From Castellaniella sp047971665 (GTDB lineage Bacteria > Pseudomonadota > Gammaproteobacteria > Burkholderiales > Burkholderiaceae_B), in contig NZ_JBKEAA010000027.1 in assembly GCF_047971665.1 (NCBI RefSeq), forward strand, positions 62,001 to 126,000: 64,000 nucleotides of DNA, in the 5' to 3' direction. The notes below the pieces were generated by a model. That model was not told where the DNA came from, ran no database searches, and saw only the letters and a program-made list of their open reading frames with translations. Below, piece by piece: positions 24,612 through 34,093 of this stretch. The translations under genes and the position numbers were made by a program. Positions within the stretch are counted from its first letter, which is position 1, and every line of letters begins with the position of its first letter.

Positions 24612-26248
24612 TACCGTGCCAGGGTCGCGAGCGCCAGCCCCAGTAACGTCCAGATCAGGATCGGCGCATTGCCCCAGCGCACATAGGGCGTCAGCCCCTG
24701 GGCGCCCTGGACTTCGGCGTCCAGGACACCGGGCCGGCCGGGTTCGAGGGCGCCCAGTATCTGGCCCCGGGCGTCGATGACCGCCGTGGCACCGGTATTG
24801 GTGGCGCGCACCACGGGGCGCGCGGTCTCCAGGGCCCGCATGCGGGCGATCCACAGATGCTGGCGCAGGGCCCAGCTGTTGCCGAACCAGGCAAGATTGC
24901 TCAGGTTCACCAGGATGCTGGCACCGGCCTCGCCGTCGGCGCCGGGGGCGACGGTTGCGGCGATTTCCTCGCCGAAGGTGTCCTCATAGCAGATATCGAC
25001 CGCCAGGAACTGGTCGCCGACCGCCAGCGGCGGCTGTCGCGCCGGGCCGTGGTTGAAGTCCCCCAGAGGGATGTCCAGCGCGCGCACGAACCAGCGGAAA
25101 CCGGGCGGAATGAATTCGCCAAAGGGCACCAGATGGCGTTTTTCGTAACGCCAGGGGTCGAGGTCGGCAGGGGACGAGGCGGTTTGCGGACGCAGGGCAA
25201 CGACGCCATTGGTATAGCGGTCATCGGCCGCGGAGGCCTGATGTAGCGGCACCCCCAGCACCAGGGTGGCCCGCATGGTGTCGGCCGCGTCCCGCCAGGC
25301 CTGCCAGACGGGATCGGGCACCTGGTCCTGGAAGATCGGGAGCACGGTTTCCGGCAGGATGATCACGGCGGGACGGTCCGCCTCGCTCTTGGGCGTCAGC
25401 GTAGCCAGGCTCTGGATGCGGGTCTGGGTGGGCAGGAACTGCGCCGGCTGGAATTTTTCGGATTGGGGCGTCGCCGGCTGGATCAGGCGCACCATCAGGG
25501 GGGTGCCCAGAGGGCGCGACCATTCGATGTGTCCCCAGAGAATGCCCAGGAGCCCCGTCAGCAGCGCCAGCCCCACCACGGCGGCGGCGCTGCGGTCGTA
25601 CGCCGTGTCCTTGGCGCGGGCCATCAGGGCGACAGCGGCGGCGGCAAACGCCGCCAGCCAGGCCAGGCCGTATACCCCGGTGAATGGCGCCCAGGAGGCG
25701 AACATGCCCTCGGCATGCGCGTAGCCGATATTCAGCCAGGTGAATCCCGTGAACAGGGTTCCGCGCAGCCATTCGGCCAGTGTCCAGGCCGACGCCCAGA
25801 CGACGGCATTCAGGATCTGGCGCGGGGCGCGCCGTTCGGGGTTGGTCTGGCCGACGCACAGCCAGGCGGTCAGGGCGCAGGCGCCGGCTGCGTAGAGCGC
25901 CATGGCCGCGGCGAACAGCAGCAGGGCCGCAATGGCCAGCGGCAGGGCCAGCCCGCCGAATTCGTGCATGCTGATCGTCATCCAGTAGACGCCGATGCCG
26001 AACTGCGCCAGGCCGAACAGCCAGCCCAGCCCCGCCGCCTGGCGTGGCCGGGACGCCTGGAAGATCAGGGCGGCCAGGACCGCCAGCGCGGCAATCTGCA
26101 CGAAAGGCAGACTCCAGGTCGGCAAGGGGCCGGGGGCGAAGCAGAGCGCCTGCAGGCCGCCGGCCAGCAGCGCCGCCAGGCGGCGGCGCCAGACAGGTTG
26201 CACGGCAGGATTTCCGGCCAGGGTCGCGGGAGAAGACTCAGGCGGCAT
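24569..26248 (-). CDS. lnt: Apolipoprotein N-acyltransferase
   Basis: Lnt N-acylates the diacylglyceryl-Cys of lipoproteins at the periplasmic face. The 559-residue protein has N-terminal membrane helices and a nitrilase-like domain with the catalytic Glu in VIILPETVLPIF, Lys in RYEKRHLVPFGEFIP and Cys in AVDICYEDTFGEE. It is the last gene of the minus-strand order miaB-phoH-ybeY-corC-lnt; its start overlaps corC by 11 bases. The tail overlaps the GGDEF gene by 43 bases. Confidence 0.96.
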   Translation of the reverse strand: MPPESSPATLAGNPAVQPVWRRRLAALLAGGLQALCFAPGPLPTWSLPFVQIAALAVLAALIFQASRPRQAAGLGWLFGLAQFGIGVYWMTISMHEFGGLALPLAIAALLLFAAAMALYAAGACALTAWLCVGQTNPERRAPRQILNAVVWASAWTLAEWLRGTLFTGFTWLNIGYAHAEGMFASWAPFTGVYGLAWLAAFAAAAVALMARAKDTAYDRSAAAVVGLALLTGLLGILWGHIEWSRPLGTPLMVRLIQPATPQSEKFQPAQFLPTQTRIQSLATLTPKSEADRPAVIILPETVLPIFQDQVPDPVWQAWRDAADTMRATLVLGVPLHQASAADDRYTNGVVALRPQTASSPADLDPWRYEKRHLVPFGEFIPPGFRWFVRALDIPLGDFNHGPARQPPLAVGDQFLAVDICYEDTFGEEIAATVAPGADGEAGASILVNLSNLAWFGNSWALRQHLWIARMRALETARPVVRATNTGATAVIDARGQILGALEPGRPGVLDAEVQGAQGLTPYVRWGNAPILIWTLLGLALATLARYYPACARKRCSKSA

Positions 26249-27119
26249 GTTCCGTCGCGAGTGAGGGCGGATCGAGTCGTTGGATATGCAGCCAGCGCGC
26301 CCGCTTGCCGTCAGCGCTCACGACGGTGAAGGCCAGGCCATGGCGTTCGAGCCGCTCGCCCCGCCGCGGGATATGGCCCAGTTCGGCGGCGAGCCAGCCG
26401 TTGAGCGTATCGACGTCCTCTGCGGGCAGCTGCACCTCGAAGGCCTCGTTGAAATCCTCGATTTCCGCCGTGCCCATCGCGCGCCAGCTGTTCTCGCCGG
26501 TGCGGAAAATGGTCTTTTCGGCCTCATCGTCGAACTCATCCTCGATGTTGCCGACGATCTGTTCGAGTACGTCTTCCATTGTCACCAGGCCGCAGATGCC
26601 GCCGTGTTCGTCGATGACGATGGCCAGGTGATTGCGGCTGACGCGGAATTCGTGCAGCAGCTCGTTGAGCCGCTTGGATTCGGGAATGAAGACGGGCGGG
26701 CGTACTAGCGCGCGGATGTCCAGCGCGTGGTCCGCGAGCGCCAGCAGCAGATCCTTGGCCAGCAGCACGCCGACGATATTGTCACGATCGCCCTCATAGA
26801 CGGGAAAGCGCGAATGGCCGGTGTCCGTGATGAACGGCATCAGTTCCGGCAGCGGCCGGGAGATGTCGAGCAGGTCCATGCGGGCGCGCAACACCATGAT
26901 GTCGGTCACGGTCTTGTCCGCGACGGCCAGGGCGCCTGAAATCATGGCATACGACTCTCCGTCGAGGACGGAGTGATCATGAGCGGCTTCGAGGACGGCG
27001 CGGATATCGTCGCGGTCGGCGGGCGGCGCCGGGCGCAGCAAAGCCTTGACGCGGGAAAGGAGGGAGCGCGGGGGACGAGAAGGTCGAGGCTCCGAGTCGG
27101 AGGCGTGGGGGTCTGGCAT
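26238..27119 (-). CDS. corC: CorC/HlyC-type CBS-pair transporter accessory protein
   Basis: The 293-residue protein (start MPDPHASDSEPRPSRP at 27119; the longer frame lacks family support) holds two CBS motifs (TVTDIMVLRARMDLLDI onward to LVTMEDVLEQIVGNIEDEFDDE) and a C-terminal CorC_HlyC domain (DFNEAFEVQLPAEDVDTLNGWLAAELGHIPRRGERLERHGLAFTV). CorC proteins are linked to Mg/Co efflux or membrane integrity. Its conserved neighbours ybeY and lnt support the assignment. It overlaps lnt by 11 bases; ybeY lies 107 bases upstream. Confidence 0.93.
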   Translation of the reverse strand: MPDPHASDSEPRPSRPPRSLLSRVKALLRPAPPADRDDIRAVLEAAHDHSVLDGESYAMISGALAVADKTVTDIMVLRARMDLLDISRPLPELMPFITDTGHSRFPVYEGDRDNIVGVLLAKDLLLALADHALDIRALVRPPVFIPESKRLNELLHEFRVSRNHLAIVIDEHGGICGLVTMEDVLEQIVGNIEDEFDDEAEKTIFRTGENSWRAMGTAEIEDFNEAFEVQLPAEDVDTLNGWLAAELGHIPRRGERLERHGLAFTVVSADGKRARWLHIQRLDPPSLATEHAA

Positions 27120-27226
27120 TGTCCTGGGGACGAGTGACGGTTTCTGTAGCATAACCGATTCCGGACGGCCTGCAGATCGCGAGAGGCCTGCCGCCGCCGG
27201 GTGCGTTTGCAGTGGAATCGGCCGGG

Positions 27227-27703
27227 TCATGCGCTCCGGTAGGGATCGGCAATGCCCTGAGCCGCCAGAATGCGGGTTTCGAGCGCTTCCATGCGTTCGG
27301 CCTCGTCGGGTTCGGTGTGGTCGTACCCCAGGGCGTGCAGCACGCCGTGGGTGACCAGGTGGGCGGCATGGTGCAGCAGGGGCTTGCCTTGTTCGGCGGC
27401 CTCCCGCGTCAGAACCGGCAGACAGAGCACGATATCGCCCAGGATCAGACCGCTCGGATCCGCGCCGTATTCAAAAGTCAGCACATTGGTGGCGGCATCC
27501 CGTCCACGCCAGGCGGCGTTCAGGGCGCGGCCTTCTTCGGCATCGACGATGCGCAGGGTCAGGGCCACCGGACTGCCGGCGCGCGGGTCGGGGGGCGCCA
27601 GGGCGGCGGCGAGCGCGCGTGTGACCCAGCGCCGCAGGCGCCAGCGGGGCAGCGCTGGCGCCTCGGTCGCGTACTGGATCGCCAGGAAGAAATCAGGAGA
27701 CAT
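27227..27703 (-). CDS. ybeY: Endoribonuclease YbeY (rRNA maturation)
   Basis: The 158-residue single-domain metalloprotein has the zinc motif HLVTHGVLHALGYDH (HxxxHxxxxxHxxxxH type) and NAAWRGRDAATNVLTFEYG upstream of it. YbeY takes part in 16S rRNA 3'-end maturation and ribosome quality control. Start ATG at 27703 follows CAGGAGAC; a longer frame inside phoH is rejected. It overlaps phoH by 11 bases. Confidence 0.95.
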   Translation of the reverse strand: MSPDFFLAIQYATEAPALPRWRLRRWVTRALAAALAPPDPRAGSPVALTLRIVDAEEGRALNAAWRGRDAATNVLTFEYGADPSGLILGDIVLCLPVLTREAAEQGKPLLHHAAHLVTHGVLHALGYDHTEPDEAERMEALETRILAAQGIADPYRSA

Positions 27704-28736
27704 GGTCGCCGGCCCGTTCATACGCATCGACGATCCGGCCCACCAGCGGGTGGCGCACCACGTCCTGGCTGGTGAAACGGGTCTGGGCAATGCCCGGCAC
27801 GCCATCGAGCACATCCAGGGCATGCAGCAGGCCGCTCCGGTGACCTTTGGGCAGGTCCACCTGGGAGGGGTCCCCGTTGATGACGGCCTTGCTGCCGAAA
27901 CCGATGCGCGTCAGGAACATTTTCATCTGTTCCGGCGTGGTGTTCTGCGCCTCGTCGAGGATGATGAAGGCATGGTTCAGTGTGCGGCCGCGCATGTAGG
28001 CCAGCGGGGCGATCTCGATGGTCTGTTTCTCGAACAGGCGCTGGGTGCGCTCGAAGCCCAGCAGGTCGTACAGGGCGTCGTACAGCGGCCGCAGATAGGG
28101 ATCGACTTTCTGGACCAGGTCGCCGGGCAGAAAGCCCAGGCGCTCACCGGCTTCCACGGCGGGACGCGTCAGCACCAGGCGGGACACGGATTCACGTTCC
28201 AGCGCGTCGATGGCGCAGGCCACCGCCAGCCACGTCTTGCCGGTCCCCGCAGGCCCCACGCCGAAAGTCACGTCGTGTTTCAGGATGGCATTCAGATAGT
28301 CGCGCTGGCGCGGAGTGCGCGGACGCAGATCGGTCTTGCGGGTGCGCAGGTTCAGGCTGGCGTCGTCCACCGGGGGCAGTTCGGGCAGCGCCGGGGTGCC
28401 GTCGGCGGCTGCGCCGGAGCGGGCCCCCAGCTCGACCAGCCCGAGTTGCAGCGCATCCAGGGACAGCGGGGCCTGGGCGGCGCGTTTGTGAAACCAGCGC
28501 AGCGCCCGGGCGGCCGAACGTGCCTGGGCGCCCCGCAGGGTGTAACGGTTGCCGCGTCGGCCGATCTCCACCCCGTAGGCCTGGGCGATCTGGCGCAGAT
28601 TCTCGTCCAGCGGGCCGCACAGGTTGGCCAGGTGGATGTTGTCCGCCTCCAGCTGGAGCGTGAGCGGGCGGGCCTTTGTTGGGGTGTGCCCGGAGGGCGC
28701 CGATGTCGTGCCGGCGGCGTGGCGGGGAGCCATCAT
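27693..28736 (-). CDS. phoH: PhoH family ATPase (YbeZ type)
   Basis: The 347-residue protein has an N-terminal KH-like segment (residues ~30-85) and a PhoH P-loop ATPase: FGVGPAGTGKTWLAVA (Walker A), FIILDEAQNTTPEQMKMFLTRIGFGS (Walker B and helicase-like motif), INGDPSQVDLP. It is the usual partner of YbeY and precedes it. The start is MM at 28736/28733; ATG overlaps the miaB stop. Function is probably RNA-linked, by association with YbeY. Confidence 0.94.
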   Translation of the reverse strand: MMAPRHAAGTTSAPSGHTPTKARPLTLQLEADNIHLANLCGPLDENLRQIAQAYGVEIGRRGNRYTLRGAQARSAARALRWFHKRAAQAPLSLDALQLGLVELGARSGAAADGTPALPELPPVDDASLNLRTRKTDLRPRTPRQRDYLNAILKHDVTFGVGPAGTGKTWLAVACAIDALERESVSRLVLTRPAVEAGERLGFLPGDLVQKVDPYLRPLYDALYDLLGFERTQRLFEKQTIEIAPLAYMRGRTLNHAFIILDEAQNTTPEQMKMFLTRIGFGSKAVINGDPSQVDLPKGHRSGLLHALDVLDGVPGIAQTRFTSQDVVRHPLVGRIVDAYERAGDHVS

Positions 28737-30205
28737 GCGCGCTCCCGCATCGTGTCCTGCATCAGGATCTCGCCGCGCAGGGTATTGGCCAGGGCGGCGG
28801 TGATGCGCACATCGACCATCTGGCCGATCAGCCGCGGCTGGCCGGCGAAGTTGACGATGCGGTTGTTTTCCGTCCGGCCTTTCATGTCGCTGGGATCCTT
28901 TTTCGAGGGGCCTTCGACCAGCAGACGCTGGGCGCCGCCGACCATCGACTGGCTGATGGCGGCGGCCTGGTCGTTGATCAGGGCCTGAAGGCGATACAGG
29001 CGGTCGAGTTTTTCGGCCTCGGGGGTGGTATCGGTCAGGTCGGCGGCCGGCGTGCCGGGGCGGCGCGAATAGACGAAAGAAAACGACTGATCGAAACCGA
29101 CATGGCGCACCAGGTCCAGCGTTTTCTGGAAGTCGGCCTCAGTCTCGCCGGGAAAGCCGACGATGAAGTCCGAGGACAGTGTCATGTCGGGGCGCGCGGC
29201 GCGCAGACGGCGGATGATGGACTTGTATTCCAGCGCCGTGTAGCCGCGCTTCATCGCCGCCAGCACCCGGTCGCTGCCGGCCTGGACCGGCAGGTGCAGG
29301 AAGGGAACGAGCTTGGGCAGCCGGCCGTGAGCCTCGATCAGCCGCGCGGTCATTTCCTTGGGATGAGAGGTCGTGTAGCGGATCCGTTCGATGCCGGGGA
29401 TCTCGTGCACATAGTCCAGCAGCATGGCGAAGTCGGCGATCTCGCCGTGGTCTCCGGCCGGTCCTCGGTAGGCATTGACGTTCTGGCCCAGCAGCGTGAC
29501 TTCGTGCACGCCCTGGTCGGCCAGATCGGCGATTTCGACCAGCACATCGTCGAACGGCCGCGAGACCTCCGCGCCCCGGGTGTAGGGCACGACACAGAAG
29601 CTGCAGTATTTGCTGCAGCCTTCCATGATGGAGACGAAGGCCGAGGGCCCGTCGATGCGGGCGGGAGGCATGGCGTCGAACTTCTCGATCTCGGGAAAGG
29701 AAATGTCCACTTGCGACTGGCCGGTGGCGCGACGCCGGTCGATGAGCTCCGGCAGCCGGTGCAGGGTCTGGGGGCCAAAGACCACGTCCACATAGGGCGC
29801 GCGACGCACGATGGCCTCGCCTTCCTGGCTGGCCACGCAGCCGCCCACGCCGATCACCAGATCGGGATTGCTGCGTTTCAGGTGCTGCACCCGGCCGAGA
29901 TCCGAAAAGACTTTTTCCTGGGCCTTCTCGCGCACCGAACAGGTGTTGAACAGGATGATGTCGGCATCCTCCGGCGTCTGCGTCAGTTCCACGCCCTTGG
30001 CCGCGTGCAGCACATCGGCCATTTTCTCGGAGTCGTATTCGTTCATCTGGCAGCCAAAGGTGCGGATGAACAGTTTTTTCGTGCGACCAGGTTCCACGGG
30101 CCGCAGCAGGGCGGCCAGGGTCTGGTCCGACAGGGGATTGGAGGCAGGGGCGGCTGCGGGGTCCGCAGGCGCGGCGCCGGGGCGGCGCAGGGTGGTTTCT
30201 TGCAT
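28733..30205 (-). CDS. miaB: tRNA-2-methylthio-N6-dimethylallyladenosine synthase
   Basis: MiaB methylthiolates i6A37 in tRNAs. The protein is 490 residues from ATG 30205 (MQETTLRRPGAAP); an alternative upstream start at 30277 adds 24 residues. Motifs: FIRTFGCQMNEYDSEKM, LFNTCSVREKAQEKVFSDLG, VGGCVASQEGE (three Cys of the auxiliary cluster), the radical SAM cluster CSKYCSFCVVPYTRG, and a TRAM domain at the C-terminus (LLVEGPSKKDPSDMKGRTENNRIVNF). First gene of the housekeeping operon; its stop overlaps the phoH ATG. Confidence 0.96.
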   Translation of the reverse strand: MQETTLRRPGAAPADPAAAPASNPLSDQTLAALLRPVEPGRTKKLFIRTFGCQMNEYDSEKMADVLHAAKGVELTQTPEDADIILFNTCSVREKAQEKVFSDLGRVQHLKRSNPDLVIGVGGCVASQEGEAIVRRAPYVDVVFGPQTLHRLPELIDRRRATGQSQVDISFPEIEKFDAMPPARIDGPSAFVSIMEGCSKYCSFCVVPYTRGAEVSRPFDDVLVEIADLADQGVHEVTLLGQNVNAYRGPAGDHGEIADFAMLLDYVHEIPGIERIRYTTSHPKEMTARLIEAHGRLPKLVPFLHLPVQAGSDRVLAAMKRGYTALEYKSIIRRLRAARPDMTLSSDFIVGFPGETEADFQKTLDLVRHVGFDQSFSFVYSRRPGTPAADLTDTTPEAEKLDRLYRLQALINDQAAAISQSMVGGAQRLLVEGPSKKDPSDMKGRTENNRIVNFAGQPRLIGQMVDVRITAALANTLRGEILMQDTMRERA

Positions 30206-30340
30206 GACGGGTGCCGTGACGGGTTTATATCCCGGGGGCGAAGTTCTGAAACCCCGCATTGTACTGCGGCCTGTCATGAACAGGACGCTGCCCCATGATG
30301 AATGCGCCCATGGATCATGGCTGATTCAATTCCATGATGG

Positions 30341-30369
30341 TTGTAGGGACAATAGAGCATGGGTTATAA
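30341..30369 (+). promoter_or_regulatory. Candidate promoter of the sulfite dehydrogenase genes
   Basis: TTGTAG (30341-30346), a 17-bp spacer and TTATAA (30364-30369) resemble a sigma-70 promoter ~95 bases before the sorA-like ATG. The rest of the 258-base gap after miaB (30206-30463) shows no gene. Assignment is by eye only. Confidence 0.4.
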
Positions 30370-30463
30370 AAAAATATCAGAAGCAACAAGAACAGAAGAT
30401 TTGCGCCGGTGGCGATGCCTGCTCGTGCGGGATGGCTGGCCGGTCTAACCAGGGAGATCAGAC

Positions 30464-31696
30464 ATGACCAATCGATATCTCATCAATCCCGGGCGGCGGC
30501 GCGCCCTGACTGTCGGTGGCGGGCTGGCGGCGCTGGCAGGGTTGCCGGTGGTTGCGCTGGCTGACGGGGTTCGTCAGGACCCGCCCGCCAAGGCGGCCGG
30601 CGGCGGCAAGGCGCTGCCAGACTATGCGGCCTGGAAAGACGCGGACGCCATGATCGTGCATAGCGCCAATACCATCGAGTTGCGGCGCGATGCATTTGGC
30701 AACAGCACGATCACCCCCCGCGAGCGCCTGTACGTGCGCAACAATCTGACACCGCCATCGGCCGACATCGTGCGGGATCCGGATGTCTGGTCGCTGGAGG
30801 TTTCCGGAGTGGCCAAGCCTGGCAATCTGACTGTGGCGGAACTCAAGCGCCTGGGGCTGACGGCCGTCACCATGGTGCTGCAATGCTCGGGCAATGGCCG
30901 GGCCTGGTTTCCGCACAAGCCCAGCGGAACACAATGGACAGTCGGCGCGGCAGGCTGTGTCGTGTTTGCCGGCGTGCCGGTGAAGGATGTCGTGAAGGCC
31001 CTGGGGGGAGTGGCGGATGGCATGAAATACATGACCAGCACGGGCGGCGAGGTCCTCCCGGAAGGTCTGGACCCCAACACCGTGAAGGTGGAGCGTTCCG
31101 TGCCGCTCGAGGCGATGGAGGACGCGATCCTGGCCTGGGAATTGAATGGTGCGGCATTGCCGCTGGCGCATGGTGGGCCGTTGCGCATGATCATTCCCGG
31201 CTACATGGGGGTCAATCACGTCAAGTACATCCGGCACCTCGCTTTCACGGCGGGGCAGTCGCCCGCCAAGATTCAGCAGAGCAGTTATCGCTTCTATCCG
31301 GTGGGTGAAAAAGGTTCCGACAAATATCCTTCGATCTGGGAAATGCCGGTCAATTCCTGGATCACCTCGCCTTATCAACCGGGCAAGTCGCATCCAGCGG
31401 GTCGCGTGTTCCTGACGGGTGTTGCCCTGGGCGGATTCCATGCGCTCAAGGGGGTGGAAGTCTCGATCGACGGTGGCCAGACCTGGCGGGCGGCGGACTG
31501 GTTCGGACCGGACATGGGACGTTACGCCTGGCGCAATTTCGCGCTTTCGGTGGATCTGAAACCGGGCAAGTACATGATTGCCACGCGGGCGACCAATGAC
31601 AAGGGCGATACCCAGCCCAAGGAACGGCGGGAAAACAACCGGGGCTACAACAACAATAGCTGGCTGGATCACAGCGTCGAACTGGAGGTGGTCTGA
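30464..31696 (+). CDS. Periplasmic molybdenum sulfite dehydrogenase catalytic subunit (SorA-like)
   Basis: The 410-residue protein is a sulfite oxidase-family enzyme with a Tat-like signal (NPGRRRALTVGGGLAALAGLPVVALA). The molybdenum-ligating Cys is in VLQCSGNGRAWF, and a C-terminal Mo-co dimerisation domain ends with GGQTWRAADW and NSWLDHSVELEVV. It likely oxidises sulfite to sulfate in the periplasm and passes electrons to the small cytochrome c encoded right after it, as in SorAB. GGGAGATCAG precedes the ATG. It depends on the Moco pathway encoded at 12.6-17.3 kb. Other SUOX-family roles are possible, but the cytochrome partner favours sulfite. Confidence 0.88.
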   Translation: MTNRYLINPGRRRALTVGGGLAALAGLPVVALADGVRQDPPAKAAGGGKALPDYAAWKDADAMIVHSANTIELRRDAFGNSTITPRERLYVRNNLTPPSADIVRDPDVWSLEVSGVAKPGNLTVAELKRLGLTAVTMVLQCSGNGRAWFPHKPSGTQWTVGAAGCVVFAGVPVKDVVKALGGVADGMKYMTSTGGEVLPEGLDPNTVKVERSVPLEAMEDAILAWELNGAALPLAHGGPLRMIIPGYMGVNHVKYIRHLAFTAGQSPAKIQQSSYRFYPVGEKGSDKYPSIWEMPVNSWITSPYQPGKSHPAGRVFLTGVALGGFHALKGVEVSIDGGQTWRAADWFGPDMGRYAWRNFALSVDLKPGKYMIATRATNDKGDTQPKERRENNRGYNNNSWLDHSVELEVV

Positions 31697-32056
31697 GTGC
31701 GCGGGTCGATGAGCTTGAAGGCCTGGCCGGGCCTCGCCGCGCTCTGCGGCGCGCTGGGTCTGGCGGCCTGCGGCGCTGCGTTCGCCGGCGCGCCCGATGT
31801 GGCGCGGCTGGAGGAGGGCCGCGCCCTGTTCCAGAAGAACGCGGTCCCCGCCTGCGCGGTCTGTCACACGCTGGAGGACGCGCAAGCCACGGGACCCATC
31901 GGGCCGAATCTGGATGAACTACAGCCCGACCGCGACCAGGTGCTGGCGGCGCTGCGGGACGGCGGCGGCGCCATGCCGTCCTTCGCTGAAACCCTGACCC
32001 GGGAACAGCGCGAGGCCGTGGCGGATTACGTGGTCTGGGCCACGCATCCGCGCTAG
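31697..32056 (+). CDS. Monohaem cytochrome c partner (SorB-like)
   Basis: The 119-residue protein starts with GTG immediately after the sorA-like stop (ATG at 31709 is an alternative). It has an N-terminal export sequence (LAALCGALGLAACGAAFAG), one haem-binding motif CAVCH and a likely distal Met in GGGAMPSFAETLT. The LAAC sequence could be a lipobox, making it a lipoprotein, or cleavage could occur at AFA. It is the natural electron acceptor of the upstream enzyme. The fold is a small class I cytochrome c. Confidence 0.88.
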   Translation: MRGSMSLKAWPGLAALCGALGLAACGAAFAGAPDVARLEEGRALFQKNAVPACAVCHTLEDAQATGPIGPNLDELQPDRDQVLAALRDGGGAMPSFAETLTREQREAVADYVVWATHPR

Positions 32057-32109
32057 CCCCAATGCTGCCTAATTAAAAACAATTTGGACGTCAAAACGAG
32101 TATGTCGAT

Positions 32110-32823
32110 TCAGCGGGGCGCCACGTATCCGCAGAGGAAAGTTCGACATCTTGCGCTTGACTCCCCTGGGATTGATCGCTGGCGCGCGAGTTCAGCCTTC
32201 TTGCTGCGCAGCGCCATCCCACCGGCCAACTGGGTCTTGATCTCACCGATGGCCACCTCAATGCGCCAGCGTCGGTGATACAACGCGGCCAGCTCGGCGG
32301 CGGGCGCCTGATCGGCTTCGAGCCAATTGGTCACAAGCCGATGGTGCTGACCACCGTCGCCGAGCCGGTACTCGATGACGCGCACGACAGTGCCCTCATT
32401 GCACCGCCTTGCCTTGGGCGATTCATACAGCTTGCTCAGATAGGAGCCATCGGCCAGCACCTCATGCACGGGCAGCACCTGGCTGTCGCGCGCTCGATGA
32501 ACCTGTGAGCGGTACAGGGTCTCGAACACTTGCGCCCCTACGCGGGCGCGCGCCGTGGAGATCGCCCCCTTGGTGATCACCACATCGCGGATCTCCGCGC
32601 CATAGATGCGGCGCAATCCCTCAATCACGATATGCAGCACCTCCTCGTAGGCGGTTTGCCGGTATAGGCAAAGGCACATCACGTAGTACACCAGCATCTC
32701 ATGAGGCAGGCCCCGTTGGCGCTGGCTGTGTCGGTCGTGTTCGCTCAACACCTCGCGCACCTTATCAAGCGGGCAGTCCAATGCCTCAGCCGCCTCGGCC
32801 CCTATGGCGATGAGGCTGATCAT
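32110..32823 (-). pseudogene. IS4-family transposase remnant with internal deletion
   Basis: The 237-codon frame starts like IS4-family transposases (N-terminal region ending VVITKGAISTARARVGAQVFETLYR) and ends with the IS4 C-terminal part (DGSYLSKLYESPKARR, LAALYHRRWRIEVAIGEIKTQLAGGMALRSKKAELARQ). The middle ~100 residues, which carry the first catalytic Asp and the DRQ/DRxF region in complete members, are missing between LYRSQV and HRARDSQ, and the end after ELARQ departs from the family. It therefore looks inactive. The YREK-type Glu region (RRWRIEVAIGEIK) remains. No clear terminal inverted repeats or target duplication were identified. Confidence 0.75.
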
Positions 32824-33049
32824 GTCCTGACGGAGCGCGCGGTGGCGGGTGGTTCTCCGACAACCGCGTGAGGCGCCGGCGGCTTCCGAAGGGAGGCCGA
32901 GGGAATTCGGCGGGTGTGTCTGAGCCGCGCAGCGGCGAGTTCGCCCGCCGCCCGGCCGGACGAGGAAGGGCCGGGCAGTCCGACCGCAGGGAGGACCGCC
33001 GAACAGGGCGGAGGGGAACCGCCCGTCGCCGCGTGCGGATCAAGAATCC
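32824..33049. other. GC-rich non-coding segment between IS remnant and secF terminator
   Basis: Short readings on both strands have the Arg/Gly/Pro composition of non-coding GC-rich DNA. Several short dyads are present (for example CCGCC...GGCGG around 32998-33014, and GGCCGGACG...GGGCCGGGC near 32950-32976). It may be the flank of the old insertion or a dispersed repeat; nothing more can be supported by eye. Confidence 0.35.
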
Positions 33050-33087
33050 AAAAAGACAGGGCCGACTGTCTGAAGACGCCGGCCCTG
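33050..33087 (-). terminator. Rho-independent terminator of the queA-tgt-yajC-secD-secF unit
   Basis: Read on the minus strand, the 8-bp stem CAGGGCCG/CGGCCCTG (33057-33087) is followed by TCTTTTT (A-run 33050-33054 on the plus strand). It lies 25 bases beyond the secF stop. Confidence 0.75.
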
Positions 33088-33111
33088 GAATCAGACGGAA
33101 AGGAAACGGAT

Positions 33112-34047
33112 TTACCCGAGTTCCACTTCCGGCCCATCCTTCTTGACCTGCTTGACCAGGTCTTCGCGCTTGATGCCCATCCACATGGCCAAGGCGGCGG
33201 CCACGAACACCGACGAGTAGATCCCGAACCAGATCCCGATCGTCAGGGCCAGCGAGAAGTTATGCAGCGTCGGTCCGCCGAAGAAGAACATCGACAGTAC
33301 CATCATCTGCGTCGAGGCGTGCGTGATCACGGTCCGGGAGATGTTCTGCGTGATCGATGCATTGATGATTTCCCGCACCGAGGCCTTGCGCTGCTTGCGG
33401 AAGTTCTCGCGGATCCGGTCCATCACCACCACCGACTCGTTGACCGAATAGCCCAGGACCGCCAGCACCCCGGCCAGCACCGACAGTGAGAATTCCCACT
33501 GGAAGAACGCGAAGAATCCCAGGATGATCACCACGTCGTGCAGGTTGGCCAGCGCGCATGAGGCGGCCAGTTTCCATTCGAAGCGGATGGCCAGGTACGC
33601 CATGATGCCCGCCACCACGAACAGCAGCGCCATCAGGCCGTTGTGCAGCAGCTCCTGGCCGACCTGCGGTCCCACGAATTCGACCCGGCGCAGTTCGACG
33701 CCCGCATTCTGTGCCTGCAGCGCCGACAGCACCGTGCGGCTCTGGGTCGCGGTGTCCTCGTCGGGACGCACCGGCAGGCGGATCATCACATCCTGCGAGG
33801 TGCCGAAGTTCTGCACCTGGAAGTCCGTATAGCCCAGCGCGTCGATGGCCGTGCGGATTTCACCCACGGGCGCGGACTGCTGGTAGTGGACCTCCATCAC
33901 CGTGCCGCCGGTGAATTCGATCGACAGGTGAAAGCCCCGGGTGGCGATGAAGAAGACGGCGGCCAGAAAGGTCAGCAGGCTGATGATGTTCAGGATCAGC
34001 GCATGCCGCATGAACGGGATGGTGCGATGGATGCGGAAAAATTCCAT
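33112..34047 (-). CDS. secF: Protein translocase subunit SecF
   Basis: SecF with SecD uses the proton motive force to aid late stages of Sec export. The 311-residue protein has an N-terminal helix followed by GFHLSIEFTGGTVMEVHY and a C-terminal bundle containing VIILGFFAFFQWEFSLSVLAGVLAVLGYSVNESVVVMDRIRENFRK, the SecF signature. Start ATG 34047. It lies 46 bases after secD; a terminator follows. Confidence 0.97.
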   Translation of the reverse strand: MEFFRIHRTIPFMRHALILNIISLLTFLAAVFFIATRGFHLSIEFTGGTVMEVHYQQSAPVGEIRTAIDALGYTDFQVQNFGTSQDVMIRLPVRPDEDTATQSRTVLSALQAQNAGVELRRVEFVGPQVGQELLHNGLMALLFVVAGIMAYLAIRFEWKLAASCALANLHDVVIILGFFAFFQWEFSLSVLAGVLAVLGYSVNESVVVMDRIRENFRKQRKASVREIINASITQNISRTVITHASTQMMVLSMFFFGGPTLHNFSLALTIGIWFGIYSSVFVAAALAMWMGIKREDLVKQVKKDGPEVELG

Positions 34048-34093
34048 GATGTGTCCTGGGGTGCGAAGTGGACGGTCTCGGCGTCGAGGTCCG

